Assembly (NCBI RefSeq): GCF_001298675.1
Contig: NZ_CYIG01000005.1
Span: 124,001-188,000, forward strand
From: Paenacidovorax caeni
GTDB lineage: Bacteria; Pseudomonadota; Gammaproteobacteria; Burkholderiales; Burkholderiaceae_C
DNA length: 64,000 nucleotides
Direction: 5' to 3'
Numbering within the stretch: position 1 is the stretch's first letter; every line of letters begins with the position of its first letter. Both the position numbers and the translations under genes were made by a program. Shown here in pieces: positions 20,036 to 29,181 of this stretch. The notes under the pieces were generated by a model. That model did not search any database. It was not told where the DNA came from and saw only the letters and a list, made by a program, of their open reading frames with translations.

Positions 20036-21394
20036 ATGGTGCAGCGCAGGTGGGCGCACGATGCCGTGCTGTTCACAGACCAAAGGGTTCCCTCTAAGAC
20101 CTATTTCCGCCTGACCTGCGTGGCCTCCGCCGCGGTGTTGCTTGTGGCCTGCGGGGGCTCGGATGGCCCCGAGCGCGGCGCGCTGATTGATCCGCCCGCC
20201 GTGCTGACCACCCTGACCGCCGCGCAGATCGATGCAAGCGCCGCCAGTGCCGGCCTGCAGGCGCTGACCGGCAAGGCCAAGTGCGATGTGAAGGTGGTGG
20301 CGCTGAACTACAACACCGTGGGTGCCAAGCCCGGCGAGAACACCAACGCTTCCGGTGCCATGCTGGTGCCCAGCGGCGCCTGCACGCAAGCCGCACCGCT
20401 GCTGGCCTATGCGCGCGGCACGGACGTGCTCAAGACCCGCACCATGGCGAATCCGCAAGATTCGGAGACCTTTCTGCTGGCCGCCTTCTTCGCGGCCCAG
20501 GGGTATGCCGTGGTGGCGACCGACTACCTTGGCTACGCCAAGTCGAGCTACGCGTTCCACCCCTACCTGCATGCCGACTCCGAGGCGACGACCATCATCG
20601 ACTCTGTGCGGGCCGCGCGCCAGGCGGCTGCGAGCGTGGGCGCCAACCTCTCGGGCAAGGTGATGTTCTCGGGCTACTCGCAGGGCGGGCATGCGTCGAT
20701 GGCGGCGCAGCGCGCAGCCGAGCGCGACTATGGCAGCGAGTTCAACGTGGCCGCTGGCGCCCACCTCGCGGGGCCTTACAACCTGGGCGACGCGGTGCGC
20801 GTGCCCGTCGCCATCGCGGGCTACCAGGTCTTCGTTCCCTTCATGGTCACGTCCTGGCAGAAGGTGTACGGCAATCTGTATACCGACGTGAAGACGGTCT
20901 TCAAGGCGCCGTACTCCGGCTACATCGAAAACCTGATGCCCAACCCCACCAAGGGGTCCTCGCAGCTCATCGCCAGCGGTGACCTGCCGGGCGGCACGCC
21001 CGACCAGGCGCGCGATGCCATGTTCCAGGCCGACTACCTGGCCGGCGCCAGCACCAGCGCCACGCATCCGTTCTATCTGGCCGCCAAGAAGAACGAGCTG
21101 CTGGGCTGGACGCCCAAGGCGCCCGTGCTGCTGTGCGGCGGCGCGGGCGACCCCACCGTGCCACCGGCAGTGCACCAGCGGCCCATGAAGGCGGACTTTG
21201 ACAGCCGGGGCGTGAAGAACGTCACCTCGGTGGACGTGGACGCGTACGTCCAGGCCACTTTCGGCATTGGTGGCAAGGCGCCAACCGACCCCACTTCCGC
21301 CGCATTTGCCACCTACTACGGCAACTACCACGGCCAGTACGAGCCTCCGTTCTGCCTGGCGCAGGCGCGTGGGATGTTTGACGCGGTCAAGTAA
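20036..21394 (+). CDS. Alpha/beta-hydrolase lipoprotein (lipase-like)
   Basis: The protein is 452 residues from the ATG at 20036; a GTG at 20066 may be the real start, leaving a compact lipoprotein signal (YFRLTCVASAAVLLVACGG, lipobox LVAC). The hydrolase domain has the nucleophile elbow GYSQGGHAS, the strand AAQGYAVVATDYLGY and the C-terminal acid region LLCGGAGDPTVP. It resembles secretory lipase/prolyl-oligopeptidase-like esterases that act on lipids or esters outside the cell. Substrate is not predictable. It converges on a GDSL-like gene across a shared terminator. Confidence 0.75.
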   Translation: MVQRRWAHDAVLFTDQRVPSKTYFRLTCVASAAVLLVACGGSDGPERGALIDPPAVLTTLTAAQIDASAASAGLQALTGKAKCDVKVVALNYNTVGAKPGENTNASGAMLVPSGACTQAAPLLAYARGTDVLKTRTMANPQDSETFLLAAFFAAQGYAVVATDYLGYAKSSYAFHPYLHADSEATTIIDSVRAARQAAASVGANLSGKVMFSGYSQGGHASMAAQRAAERDYGSEFNVAAGAHLAGPYNLGDAVRVPVAIAGYQVFVPFMVTSWQKVYGNLYTDVKTVFKAPYSGYIENLMPNPTKGSSQLIASGDLPGGTPDQARDAMFQADYLAGASTSATHPFYLAAKKNELLGWTPKAPVLLCGGAGDPTVPPAVHQRPMKADFDSRGVKNVTSVDVDAYVQATFGIGGKAPTDPTSAAFATYYGNYHGQYEPPFCLAQARGMFDAVK

Positions 21395-21414
21395 GCCGCC
21401 ACCCGCCCCAGAAA

Positions 21415-21446
21415 CAAAAAAGCCGACCCTTGGGTCGGCTTTTTGG
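21415..21446. terminator. Bidirectional intrinsic terminator
   Basis: AGCCGACCC (21421-21429) pairs with GGGTCGGCT around two bases, with A-runs on the left and T-runs on the right, so it can terminate both the hydrolase gene and the convergent GDSL-like gene. Confidence 0.93.
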
Positions 21447-21458
21447 CGGGGGCAGGGC

Positions 21459-22421
21459 TTACCAGCGCAGACGCACCTTGTCCACGGCGTAGGTGCCGAA
21501 CTGGCGGTGCGCCGAGGGCGTGAGGTACACGTTGTCGGCGAACACGTAGCGGTCGACGTTGGCGCCGGCCAGCACGGTGGACGGGGTGCACAGTGCCGAG
21601 TTGATCTGGCCCGTGCCCGTGCCGATGCCGTTGCCCGCGTCAACCGAGGTGCACACCGCCTGCGTGGCGTTGTCGAAGGAGAAGCTCGAGGGTGTATCGG
21701 TGTACAGGTTGACGTAGTACTCCAGGTCCACGTACTGCACCTTGTTGCCCAACTCGGTCAGGGAGACCTGCAGGCCGGTGTTGAAGGCGCGGCTCACGTC
21801 CTTCAGCAGCGCCTGCTGCCCGATGGCCGCGGCCCAGGGGGTGCGGCTCAGGTCGTACACACCGGCGAGCACCACGTGGGTGCCACCCGCTTCGGTGATG
21901 CGGCGCACCTGGGTCGCCAGGTCCACGCCCCACTGGCGCGCCTGGGCGCGGAAGGCGTCGGCCGTCAGTTGGCCGGCATTGACCTGCGCCATGCCGGCGA
22001 TGAGGTCGCTGATGCCACCGTTGATCAGCACGATGTCCTGGGCGCCGAAGGTCTTGTTGGCGGCCAGGAAGTTGTTGATTTGCTCGGTGATGGTGGGCGT
22101 GGTGGCGTCGCCTGCGGCGTCAGGCTTGGCGCTGATGCGCGCATTGCCTTGGGCATAGTTGCTGCCGCCGGTTGATACCGGGGTGACGGGCAGGTTCCAG
22201 TACGAGGCGAACTGCGTCGTCCAGTTGATGCGGCTGCCGTTGGTGACGTTGACGGTGTAGGCCGAGCCCTTCTGGCCTACGTCGTTCACGGCATCGCCGA
22301 AGACCACGGCGCGCTGCGGCGAGATGGCGGAATCGACGGTGCTGGAACCGCAGGCCGCGAGCAGCGCGGCCGAAGCACAGGCGGCGGCCAGAAGGCTGCG
22401 GCGCATCCAATGAGAAGCCAT
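21459..22421 (-). CDS. SGNH/GDSL-family lipoprotein lacking the catalytic serine
   Basis: The 320-residue protein has a lipoprotein signal (LLAAACASAALLAACGSS). The mature part has the SGNH layout: block I reads VFGDAVNDVG, block III contains INGGISDLIAG, and block V is YLTPSAHRQFG. In active family members block I is GDS, so the nucleophile serine is replaced by alanine here, while the C-terminal His is kept. The ATG at 22421 follows GGAGAAATTC; the longer frame upstream has no signal-like start. It may be a binding or structural protein or use another nucleophile. Confidence 0.75.
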   Translation of the reverse strand: MASHWMRRSLLAAACASAALLAACGSSTVDSAISPQRAVVFGDAVNDVGQKGSAYTVNVTNGSRINWTTQFASYWNLPVTPVSTGGSNYAQGNARISAKPDAAGDATTPTITEQINNFLAANKTFGAQDIVLINGGISDLIAGMAQVNAGQLTADAFRAQARQWGVDLATQVRRITEAGGTHVVLAGVYDLSRTPWAAAIGQQALLKDVSRAFNTGLQVSLTELGNKVQYVDLEYYVNLYTDTPSSFSFDNATQAVCTSVDAGNGIGTGTGQINSALCTPSTVLAGANVDRYVFADNVYLTPSAHRQFGTYAVDKVRLRW

Positions 22422-22476
22422 GAATTTCTCCAAAAAAGTGGGCGAAAGTGTAAACGTCAAGCGGCGTTCAGCGGTA

Positions 22477-23460
22477 TCAGGCGGCTGCGGCACGCTGCAG
22501 CCGGTCGCGCACGCCTTCCCATTCGGGGGTGGCGGGCGGCCATTCGATCCAGACCAGGCGCACGCCCGCGTCGTCGAAGCCGCGCAGCGCGGCGAACAGC
22601 TCCTGGGCCGCCGCCTCTGCGTCTTGCGGCATGCGCCGCAGCAGCACCTGGGGCGCGCGCAGAGGCGTGCGGGCGTACACGGCCAGGTGCGCGGCGTCGC
22701 TGCCCAGCAGATCGAGGCCGGCCTGCAGTGCCTTGGTATCCATCAGGCGCACCTTGGCGTTCGGCGCATAGTGCGCCTCCAGCGTGCCCGAGGCGCGTGG
22801 GGTGTGCGCGGGCAGCTCCTCTTTCGAGAGCGGAGCGATGCCGCAGGCGGCGGCAATCTGGGCCCGCGTGATGGCGCCGGGGCGCAGCAGCACCGGCACG
22901 CCCCGCGTGCAGTCGACGATGGTCGATTCGATCCCCACGGCGCAGGCGCCGCCGTCGAGCACCAGCAGGCCGTCGCCGAACTCGTCTTGCACATGCGCGG
23001 CGGTGGTCGGGCTCACACGGCCGAAACGGTTGGCGCTGGGCGCGGCCACGCCATGCACCCCCGCTGCCACACAGGCACGCAGCAGCGCTTGGGCCACCGG
23101 GTGGGCCGGGCAGCGCAGGCCGATGCTGTCCTGCTGCCCGGCGGCGGCGGCACCATGGCCGGGGCGGCGCGGCAGGATCAGCGTGAGCGGGCCGGGCCAG
23201 AAGGCCTGCACCAGCGCCTGGGCAAAGGCGGGCACGTTGCGGGCAAAGTGGCCGATGCCGCTGGCGTCGGCCACGTGCACGATCAGCGGGTGGTCCGCCG
23301 GGCGGCCCTTGGTGGTGTACACCTGGGCTACGGCCTGGTCGTTGTCGGCGTCGGCCGCCAGGCCGTAGACCGTTTCCGTGGGCAGGCCGACGAGCTGGCC
23401 CGCGCGCAGCGCCTGGGCCGCGGCGGTGATGGAGGCGTCTTGCTGGCCGTCGAGTACCAT
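22477..23460 (-). CDS. L-threonylcarbamoyladenylate synthase, Sua5 type
   Basis: The 327-residue protein has an N-terminal YrdC domain (LVGLPTETVYGLAADA, KGRPADHPLIVHV, PSANRFGRVSPT, VGIESTIVDC) and a C-terminal Sua5 domain (GTLEAHYAPNAKVRL onward). It makes threonylcarbamoyl-AMP for t6A in tRNA, feeding the TsaB/D/E step. The start is two bases after the purK stop codon, so it is the last gene of the purE-purK-sua5 operon. Confidence 0.92.
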   Translation of the reverse strand: MVLDGQQDASITAAAQALRAGQLVGLPTETVYGLAADADNDQAVAQVYTTKGRPADHPLIVHVADASGIGHFARNVPAFAQALVQAFWPGPLTLILPRRPGHGAAAAGQQDSIGLRCPAHPVAQALLRACVAAGVHGVAAPSANRFGRVSPTTAAHVQDEFGDGLLVLDGGACAVGIESTIVDCTRGVPVLLRPGAITRAQIAAACGIAPLSKEELPAHTPRASGTLEAHYAPNAKVRLMDTKALQAGLDLLGSDAAHLAVYARTPLRAPQVLLRRMPQDAEAAAQELFAALRGFDDAGVRLVWIEWPPATPEWEGVRDRLQRAAAA

Positions 23461-23462
23461 GG

Positions 23463-24635
23463 TCAGAAAGGCGCAATGCCCAGCAGCGCGGCAGCCTGCA
23501 GCGCCGTGGCGCGCGCCGCTTCGGGCGTGGCGGCCGTGATGTTCAGGTGGCCCATCTTGCGCCCGTGCTTGGCAGCGCTCTTGCCGTACAGGTGCAGGTG
23601 TGCGCCGGGCAGTTGCAGCACCGCCTCCCAGGGCGGGGTTTGCGCCGTGTCGCCTTGCGTGAACCACAGGTCGCCCAGCAGGTTGAGCATGACGGCGGCA
23701 CTGTGCAGGCGCGGCTGTACCAGCGGCAGGCCGGCCATGGTGCGCACCTGCAGCTCGAACTGCGACACGTCGCAGGCGTTCTGGCTGTAGTGGCCGCTGT
23801 TGTGCGGGCGCGGGGCGATTTCGTTGACCACCAGGCGGCCGTCCTGCAGCACGAAGAATTCGACGCACAGCACGCCCACGTACAGCAGGCCGTTTGCTAT
23901 CGAAATTGCAGCTTCTACCGCTTGACTGGCAAGGGCTGGAGGCACATTTCCTTCATGCACCTCGGTGACGGCCAGGATGCCGTCGCGGTGCAGGTTGCGT
24001 TGCACCGGCAGGTGCACGGTGGCGCCGTCGTGCCCGCGCGCCACGATCACCGAGCATTCAAACGCCAGCGGCAGCATCTGCTCCAGCACGCAGGGCACGC
24101 GGCCAAGCTGCACCCAGGCGGCGGCCAGCTCGGCGGCGGTTTGCACGCGCACCTGGCCCTTGCCGTCGTAACCCAGGCGGGCGGTCTTCAAAATGCCGGG
24201 CAGCAGGCTGGTGGGCACGGCGGCGAGCTGTTCAGCTGTCTCGATGACCGCATGCGGTGCGCAGGGTACGCCACACGCGACGAAGTGCGCCTTCTCCTGC
24301 GCGCGGTCCTGCGCCACGGCCACGGCGCGTGCGGCGGGCGCCACGGGACACTGCCCGGCCAGCGCGGCCAGGGCCACGGCGGGCACGTTCTCGAACTCGG
24401 TGGTCACCGCGTCGCACAGGCTGGCGAGTTGCGCCAGGCCGTCCGGGTCGTCGTAAGCGGTGCGGATGTGGTGGTGGCTGATGCGGCCGGCGGGGCTGTC
24501 GGCATCGGCGTCCAGCACGGCGGTGAAGTAGCCCATGGCCTGCGCGGCGTGCGCGAACATGCGCCCGAGCTGGCCGCCGCCGAGTACGCCCAGCGTGGCG
24601 CCGGGGGGCAGCAGGTGGATGGGGTGCGTGCTCAT
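23463..24635 (-). CDS. purK: 5-(carboxyamino)imidazole ribonucleotide synthase
   Basis: The 390-residue ATP-grasp enzyme carboxylates AIR to N5-CAIR in purine synthesis. It begins with [18 protein letters not shown] and has the ATP-grasp features [24 protein letters not shown] and [14 protein letters not shown]. An antisense copy of the palindromic repeat (23893-23950) encodes residues about 229-248 ([20 protein letters not shown]), a helix where other PurK proteins also have one, so the repeat has been accommodated without obvious damage. It overlaps purE by four bases. Confidence 0.94.
   Translation of the reverse strand: MSTHPIHLLPPGATLGVLGGGQLGRMFAHAAQAMGYFTAVLDADADSPAGRISHHHIRTAYDDPDGLAQLASLCDAVTTEFENVPAVALAALAGQCPVAPAARAVAVAQDRAQEKAHFVACGVPCAPHAVIETAEQLAAVPTSLLPGILKTARLGYDGKGQVRVQTAAELAAAWVQLGRVPCVLEQMLPLAFECSVIVARGHDGATVHLPVQRNLHRDGILAVTEVHEGNVPPALASQAVEAAISIANGLLYVGVLCVEFFVLQDGRLVVNEIAPRPHNSGHYSQNACDVSQFELQVRTMAGLPLVQPRLHSAAVMLNLLGDLWFTQGDTAQTPPWEAVLQLPGAHLHLYGKSAAKHGRKMGHLNITAATPEAARATALQAAALLGIAPF
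23893..23950 (+). repeat. Palindromic repeat, copy 6 (inside purK)
   Basis: TTGCAGCTTCTACCGCTTG and AAGGGCTGGAGGCACATTT match the family core and its 3' half. It is antisense to purK and in frame. Confidence 0.7.
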
Positions 24636-25126
24636 GCGGCGGGCGGCAGCGTCATGGCGCGCGCGGCTTCGGTCTGCTGCGCGCGGAACTGTTCAAGCTG
24701 CTGGCGCAGGGCCGGGTCCTCATTGGCCAGCAGCGCCACGGCGAACAGTGCCGCGTTGGCGGCGCCAGCCTGGCCGATGGCGAACGTGGCCACGGGAATG
24801 CCCTTGGGCATTTGCACGATGCTGTGCAGCGAGTCCACGCCTTGCAGGTGGCGGCTGGCCACCGGCACGCCCAGCACCGGCACGGTGGTCTTGGCGGCGA
24901 TCATGCCGGGCAGGTGGGCGGCACCGCCCGCGCCTGCGATGATGGCCTTGAGCCCGCGCTCTGCCGCGCGCTCGGCGTAGGCAAACATGTCGTCGGGCAT
25001 GCGGTGGGCCGAGACGACCTGGGCCTCGTGGGCGATACCGAATTGCCGGAGAATCTCTACTGCGTGCTGCATGGTGTCCCAGTCGCTGCTGGAGCCCATG
25101 ACCACGCCGATCTGTATGGGTTTCAT
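24632..25126 (-). CDS. purE: N5-CAIR mutase, catalytic subunit
   Basis: The 164-residue class I PurE rearranges N5-CAIR to CAIR. It has the substrate motifs [21 protein letters not shown] and [16 protein letters not shown]. The ATG at 25126 is the start of family similarity; the very long open frame upstream overlaps the divergent thioredoxin gene and is not real. It leads the purE-purK-sua5 operon, but purC, often next to it in relatives, is separated here by two genes on the other strand. Confidence 0.95.
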   Translation of the reverse strand: MKPIQIGVVMGSSSDWDTMQHAVEILRQFGIAHEAQVVSAHRMPDDMFAYAERAAERGLKAIIAGAGGAAHLPGMIAAKTTVPVLGVPVASRHLQGVDSLHSIVQMPKGIPVATFAIGQAGAANAALFAVALLANEDPALRQQLEQFRAQQTEAARAMTLPPAA

Positions 25127-25225
25127 GTGCTGTGCGGCGCTGCGCGTGGGCGCTGCGCCTTGAGTGGAACCCCCGATTTTACTTTTGCGCCGCCCAGGCG
25201 CCATGCTTTGCAGAGGATCCCTTCC

Positions 25226-26134
25226 ATGATCGATGTAACCGTCCAGAATTTTGAAGCCGAAGTCATCGCCGCTTCCATGCAGGTGCCCGTGCTGGTGGAC
25301 TTCTGGGCGCCCTGGTGCGGCCCGTGCAAGACGCTGGGGCCGGTGCTGGAAAAGCTGGAGGTGGCCTACGCCGGCCGCTTCAAGCTGGCCAAGATCGATT
25401 CCGACCAGGAGCAGCAGCTTGCCGCCATGTTCGGCATCCGCAGCATTCCCACCTGCGTGCTGCTGATGAACGGCCAGCCTGTGGATGGATTCATGGGCGC
25501 GCTGCCCGAGGGCCAGGTGCGCGAGTTTCTCGACAAGCACCTGCCCAGCGTCGAGGAGGTGGAGGCCGACGAGGCCGAGTCCGAAGCACTGGACGCCCTG
25601 GCCGAAGGCGACACCGCCAGCGCGCTGGAACACCTGCAGCACGCCGTGGCCACTGACCCGGCCAACGACGAGGCGCGCTTCGACTACGTCAAGCTGCTGC
25701 TGCAGCTCGGCCGCGAGGATGACGCCAAGGTGGCCTTTGCGCCCGTCATCGCCAAGGCTGCGGGCTCGCGCCGCCTGGGGGCGCTCAAGGACTGGATGGA
25801 TGCTCTTGATTTCGTAGCTGCTAGCGCTTACGGAGAAAGCGCTGGAGCCGAATTTGATGCAAAAATTGCGGCCAACAAGCGCGACTTCGAGGCGCGCTTT
25901 GGCCGCGCGCGCTGGCTCATGGCGCAGCAGCGCTGGACGGAAGCGATGGACGAGCTGCTCGAAATCCTCATGCGCGACAAGGCCTGGGGCGAGGAGGCGG
26001 CACGCAAGACCTATGTGTCCATCCTCGAAATCATCGAGCCGCCCAAGCCCAAGGTGGCCGAGGGCCAGATCCCGCCCGAGGATCCGGTGGTGGCGACGTA
26101 CCGGCGCCGCCTGTCCAGCGTCGTGCTGAGCTGA
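25226..26134 (+). CDS. Thioredoxin-TPR fusion (CnoX/YbbN-like)
   Basis: The 302-residue protein has an N-terminal thioredoxin domain (residues 1-110) with an intact WAPWCGPCK active site and cis-proline RSIPTCV, then a TPR-like helical region. E. coli CnoX has a degenerate active site, whereas CGPC here suggests real redox activity plus chaperone function towards oxidised proteins. A sense copy of the palindromic repeat (25804-25858) encodes residues about 194-211 ([17 protein letters not shown]), breaking a helix-rich segment. It is divergent from purE and followed closely by a lipoprotein gene. Confidence 0.88.
   Translation: MIDVTVQNFEAEVIAASMQVPVLVDFWAPWCGPCKTLGPVLEKLEVAYAGRFKLAKIDSDQEQQLAAMFGIRSIPTCVLLMNGQPVDGFMGALPEGQVREFLDKHLPSVEEVEADEAESEALDALAEGDTASALEHLQHAVATDPANDEARFDYVKLLLQLGREDDAKVAFAPVIAKAAGSRRLGALKDWMDALDFVAASAYGESAGAEFDAKIAANKRDFEARFGRARWLMAQQRWTEAMDELLEILMRDKAWGEEAARKTYVSILEIIEPPKPKVAEGQIPPEDPVVATYRRRLSSVVLS
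25804..25858 (+). repeat. Palindromic repeat, copy 7 (inside the thioredoxin-TPR gene)
   Basis: GTAGCTGCTAGCGCTTACGG and AAAGCGCTGGAGCCGAATTT match the family with a clear stem (AGCGCTT/AAAGCGCT). It is the only intragenic copy in the sense orientation. Confidence 0.75.
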
Positions 26135-26145
26135 GACAAACCGCC

Positions 26146-26964
26146 GTGCGCTGGATGGTGTGCGCTGCCGCAGCCGCTCTGGCGCTGGCGGGCTGCGCCA
26201 CGGCGCCCGCGCCGGACGCCCAGGTGTCCGGCACCGTCTTTGCGCGCGAGCGGCTGTACGTGCCGCCCGATGCCTATTTCGAGGCGGCACTGGTGGACGT
26301 AACGGACGACAGTGCGCCGCCGCTGGTACTGGCACGCCAGCGCGTGGACCCGGCGGGGCCGCTGCCGTACGCGCTGCGCATTCCTTACCGTCAGGCGCAG
26401 ATCCAGACCGAGGGGCGCTACGAGGTGCGTGCGGCGGTGCGCTGGCGTGGCCGCCTGCTGTTGGACGCGCCCGGCGTTCACCCGGTGCTGTGGACGCCCT
26501 TGTCCCGCCATGTAGACGTGCAACTGGCCTTGCCACACCAAAGTGCAGCCACCGCGACGGCGGCGGTGCCCCTGCAGCAGACCTACTGGCGGCTGGAGGA
26601 AATCGTCGGCGGCGAAGCTGTCGGTGCGCCAGCACAGGGCGCGAGCGCGGCACATCTGGTACTGCAGCGCGGCATGCCGCGCGCCAGTGGCTCGGGGGGC
26701 TGCAACCGCTTTGTCGCCAGCTACGCGCAGCAAGGTGGCGCGCTGCGCCTGTCGGAGTTCGATGTGTCGCTGCGGCTGTGCCTGGCAGGCGGGCGCAGCG
26801 AGCTGGCCTACCTGGAGCGCCTGGCCGCCGTTGCCGCCTTCCACCAGCAAGGCCGCACGCTGGAGCTGCGCGACGAGGAAGGCCAGCCGCTGCTGCGCTT
26901 CACAGCGCAGGAGCGCGGCGAGCCGTCGCTGGACGAGATCGAGGTGCCACTGCTGCCGCAGTGA
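26146..26964 (+). CDS. Lipoprotein with YbaY-like and META domains
   Basis: The 272-residue protein starts at GTG 26146, with a lipoprotein signal ([16 protein letters not shown], lipobox LAGC). Residues 30-130 form a YbaY-like beta-sandwich ([20 protein letters not shown]), and residues 145-260 form a META/HslJ domain ([38 protein letters not shown]). HslJ relatives are linked to heat and drug tolerance. It follows the thioredoxin-TPR gene after 11 bases and is probably co-transcribed with it, suggesting an envelope or protein-stress role. Confidence 0.8.
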   Translation: MRWMVCAAAAALALAGCATAPAPDAQVSGTVFARERLYVPPDAYFEAALVDVTDDSAPPLVLARQRVDPAGPLPYALRIPYRQAQIQTEGRYEVRAAVRWRGRLLLDAPGVHPVLWTPLSRHVDVQLALPHQSAATATAAVPLQQTYWRLEEIVGGEAVGAPAQGASAAHLVLQRGMPRASGSGGCNRFVASYAQQGGALRLSEFDVSLRLCLAGGRSELAYLERLAAVAAFHQQGRTLELRDEEGQPLLRFTAQERGEPSLDEIEVPLLPQ

Positions 26965-26967
26965 GCT

Positions 26968-27888
26968 TCAGGCCGTCAGGCGTTCGAGCGCTTCGCGGTA
27001 CTTGGCGGCGGTTTTCTCGATCACGTCCTGCGGCAGGCGCGGTGCCGGGGCGGTTTTGTCCCAGGGCTTGCCGTTGACCTTGGCCTGTTCCAGCCAGTCA
27101 CGCACGAACTGCTTGTCGTAGCTCGGCGGGTTCTCGCCCTTGGCGAGTGCGTCGGCGTAGCCCTCCACGGGCCAGTAGCGCGAGCTGTCGGGCGTGAGCA
27201 CCTCGTCCATCAGCACCAGCGTGCCGTCGGGCGCCAGGCCAAACTCGAACTTGGTGTCGGCAATGATCATGCCCTTGGCCAGGGCGATGTCGGCCGCCTC
27301 CTGGTACAGGCGGATGGAGATGTCGCGGATGCGCGTGGCCAGGTCCAGGCCGATCATCTCCACCGTGCGCTCGAAGGTGATGTTTTCGTCATGGTCGCCC
27401 GCCTCGGCTTTGGCTGCGGGCGTGTAGATGGGCGCGGGCAGCTTGGCCGCGTTGGTCAGGCCCGGGGGCAGCGGCACGCCGCAGACCGATTGGGATGCCT
27501 GGTACTCCTTCCAGCCGCTGCCGGCCAGATAGCCGCGCACCACGGCTTCAACGAGGATGGGCTTGAGGCGCTGCACCAGCATCGAGCGGCCGCGCACCTG
27601 CGGCACCTCGGCGGGCGAGACCACGCTTTCGGGTGCTTCACCCGTGAGGTGGTTGGGGCAAATGTGGCCGAGCTTGCCGAACCAGAACAGCGCCATTTGC
27701 GTCAGCAGTTCGCCTTTGCCGGGAATGGGCTCGCCCATGATGACGTCGAAGGCCGAGAGACGGTCGCTGGCCACCATCAGGATGCGGTCGTCGCCCACGG
27801 CGTAGTTGTCGCGCACCTTGCCGCGCGCCAGCAGGGGCAGCGAAGTCAGGGCAGAGGTGTGCAGGGCGGGAGTGCTGGGCTGGGTCAT
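26968..27888 (-). CDS. purC: SAICAR synthase
   Basis: The 306-residue enzyme joins CAIR and aspartate in purine synthesis. It shows [29 protein letters not shown], seen here in segments [12 protein letters not shown] and [10 protein letters not shown], plus [27 protein letters not shown] and [13 protein letters not shown]. The length fits the single-domain bacterial/yeast type. The ATG at 27888 is where family similarity begins. It converges on the META lipoprotein gene with only three bases between the stop codons. Confidence 0.96.
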   Translation of the reverse strand: MTQPSTPALHTSALTSLPLLARGKVRDNYAVGDDRILMVASDRLSAFDVIMGEPIPGKGELLTQMALFWFGKLGHICPNHLTGEAPESVVSPAEVPQVRGRSMLVQRLKPILVEAVVRGYLAGSGWKEYQASQSVCGVPLPPGLTNAAKLPAPIYTPAAKAEAGDHDENITFERTVEMIGLDLATRIRDISIRLYQEAADIALAKGMIIADTKFEFGLAPDGTLVLMDEVLTPDSSRYWPVEGYADALAKGENPPSYDKQFVRDWLEQAKVNGKPWDKTAPAPRLPQDVIEKTAAKYREALERLTA

Positions 27889-28005
27889 GGCTATGGGAGG
27901 GTTGGTTCGGCGCGCGGCGGGGCTGTCCCCGCCAGGGCGCGATTCTAGGTCTCCCGCTGGAGCACTGCCCAAAGCCTGTCCATTGTGCGCAGGTTTGCAC
28001 CGTTT

Positions 28006-28021
28006 TGGCACCTGGCGTGCC
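28006..28021 (+). promoter_or_regulatory. Possible sigma-54 promoter upstream of hpf
   Basis: TGGCACC-N4-GTGCC has the GG and GC doublets 12 bases apart, as in -24/-12 promoters, but the -12 block is GTGC instead of TTGC. It lies about 135 bases before the hpf start in the purC-hpf gap. Confidence 0.3.
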
Positions 28022-28154
28022 ATAACCCGGTGCGCTATGGCGGAATCGGATTGCTTTCCGCCGGGGCTGGGCGCATAGTGAAACCACAAGTTCTCAGGGG
28101 CGGCCCAGCGCAGCGGGCCGCAGTGTTCAACCGAGCGCCATAGGAGGCATATCC

Positions 28155-28487
28155 ATGAACTTGACGATCAGCGGTCACCACCTCGAAGTCACCCCCGCCT
28201 TGCGTAGCTATGTCATGACCAAGCTGGATCGGATCACCCGCCATTTCGACCAGGTGGTGGATGTGAAAGTGCTGTTGTCGGTCGAGAAGCAAAAGGAGAA
28301 GGAAAAGCGGCAGCGGGCCGAATGCAATGTGCGCGTCAAGGGCAACGACCTGTTCGCCGAGAGCGCGCACGCGGATTTGTACGCGGCCGTGGATGAGCTG
28401 ATGGACAAGCTCGACCGCATCGTCGTGCGCCACAAGAACCGGCTGCAAGACCACCAGGCCGATGCGCTCAAGCGTGTTTACGCCTGA
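28155..28487 (+). CDS. hpf: Ribosome hibernation promoting factor HPF
   Basis: The 110-residue protein begins [20 protein letters not shown] and has the HPF features [20 protein letters not shown] and [20 protein letters not shown]. It promotes 100S ribosome dimers in stationary phase. A TAGGAGG ribosome site precedes it. It lies upstream of ptsN and hprK, the usual betaproteobacterial order, but without rpoN directly before it. A terminator separates it from ptsN, so hpf is at least partly a separate transcript. Confidence 0.94.
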   Translation: MNLTISGHHLEVTPALRSYVMTKLDRITRHFDQVVDVKVLLSVEKQKEKEKRQRAECNVRVKGNDLFAESAHADLYAAVDELMDKLDRIVVRHKNRLQDHQADALKRVYA

Positions 28488-28522
28488 GCAATGCACGCGG
28501 CCGGGGCAGGTTCCGGCACTGA

Positions 28523-28549
28523 AAGCCGCCTTCCGGGGCGGCTTTTTTG
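28523..28549 (+). terminator. Intrinsic terminator after hpf
   Basis: AAAGCCGCC pairs with GGCGGCTTT around TTCCGG-type loop bases and is followed by a T-run ending near 28549. Confidence 0.92.
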
Positions 28550-28682
28550 CTGCTTGCCATAGCCCCCTGTTTGGGACACTGGGCACACTCGCATTACACT
28601 ATTTTTGCATTGCAACAAAATATTGCGAGGCTACCGGGCGCACAGAACCCAACCCGGCGCGTTTCCAAGCACCGTGTGCATA

Positions 28683-29165
28683 ATGACCGACACCACCATG
28701 AACCGACTTGCCTCCATCTTGCCGACCGCTCAGGTTCTCGTGAGCGTTGATGCCACCAGCAAAAAGCGTGCCTTTGAAGAAGCCGGGTTGCTGTTTGAAA
28801 GCCAGCATGGCCTGTCGCGTGCCCTGATTACCGACAGTTTGTTTGCCCGCGAGCGCCTGGGCTCCACGGGCCTTGGCCATGGCGTGGCGATTCCACATGG
28901 GCGCATCAAGGGGTTGAAGTCCCCCATGGCTGCGGTGTTTCAGCTGGAGCGACCGATTGGTTTCGATGCGCCCGACGAGCAGCCCGTGAACCTCCTCATC
29001 TTTCTGCTTGTGCCCGAAGCGGCAACGCAGAAGCACCTGGAAATCCTCTCCGAAATCGCCGAATTGCTCAGCGATGGTGCGTTGCGGGAGCGGATCAAGG
29101 CCTGCACCGACGCGGCCGAGCTGCACGGCATGATCGCCGGCTGGCAATCCACCCAGGCGGCATAA
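28683..29165 (+). CDS. ptsN: Nitrogen-PTS enzyme IIA
   Basis: The 160-residue EIIA-Ntr has the phosphorylated His in [15 protein letters not shown] and the fold segments [30 protein letters not shown]. It regulates potassium transport and metabolism by its phosphorylation state. ATG 28683 ([11 protein letters not shown]) and ATG 28698 are both possible starts. It is followed after 16 bases by hprK, giving a ptsN-hprK unit. Confidence 0.93.
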   Translation: MTDTTMNRLASILPTAQVLVSVDATSKKRAFEEAGLLFESQHGLSRALITDSLFARERLGSTGLGHGVAIPHGRIKGLKSPMAAVFQLERPIGFDAPDEQPVNLLIFLLVPEAATQKHLEILSEIAELLSDGALRERIKACTDAAELHGMIAGWQSTQAA

Positions 29166-29181
29166 GCCCGCTGCGTCCGCT

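Noticed and set aside
17978-21643. A 1221-codon open frame on the minus strand
   Set aside because: It crosses tsaB, dacB and the hydrolase gene, which have clear motifs. Its sequence is Arg/Gly/His-rich, typical of an antisense shadow in high-GC DNA.
24632-26653. Minus-strand 673-codon frame ending in PurE
   Set aside because: Only the last 164 codons are PurE; the rest is antisense to the thioredoxin-TPR gene.
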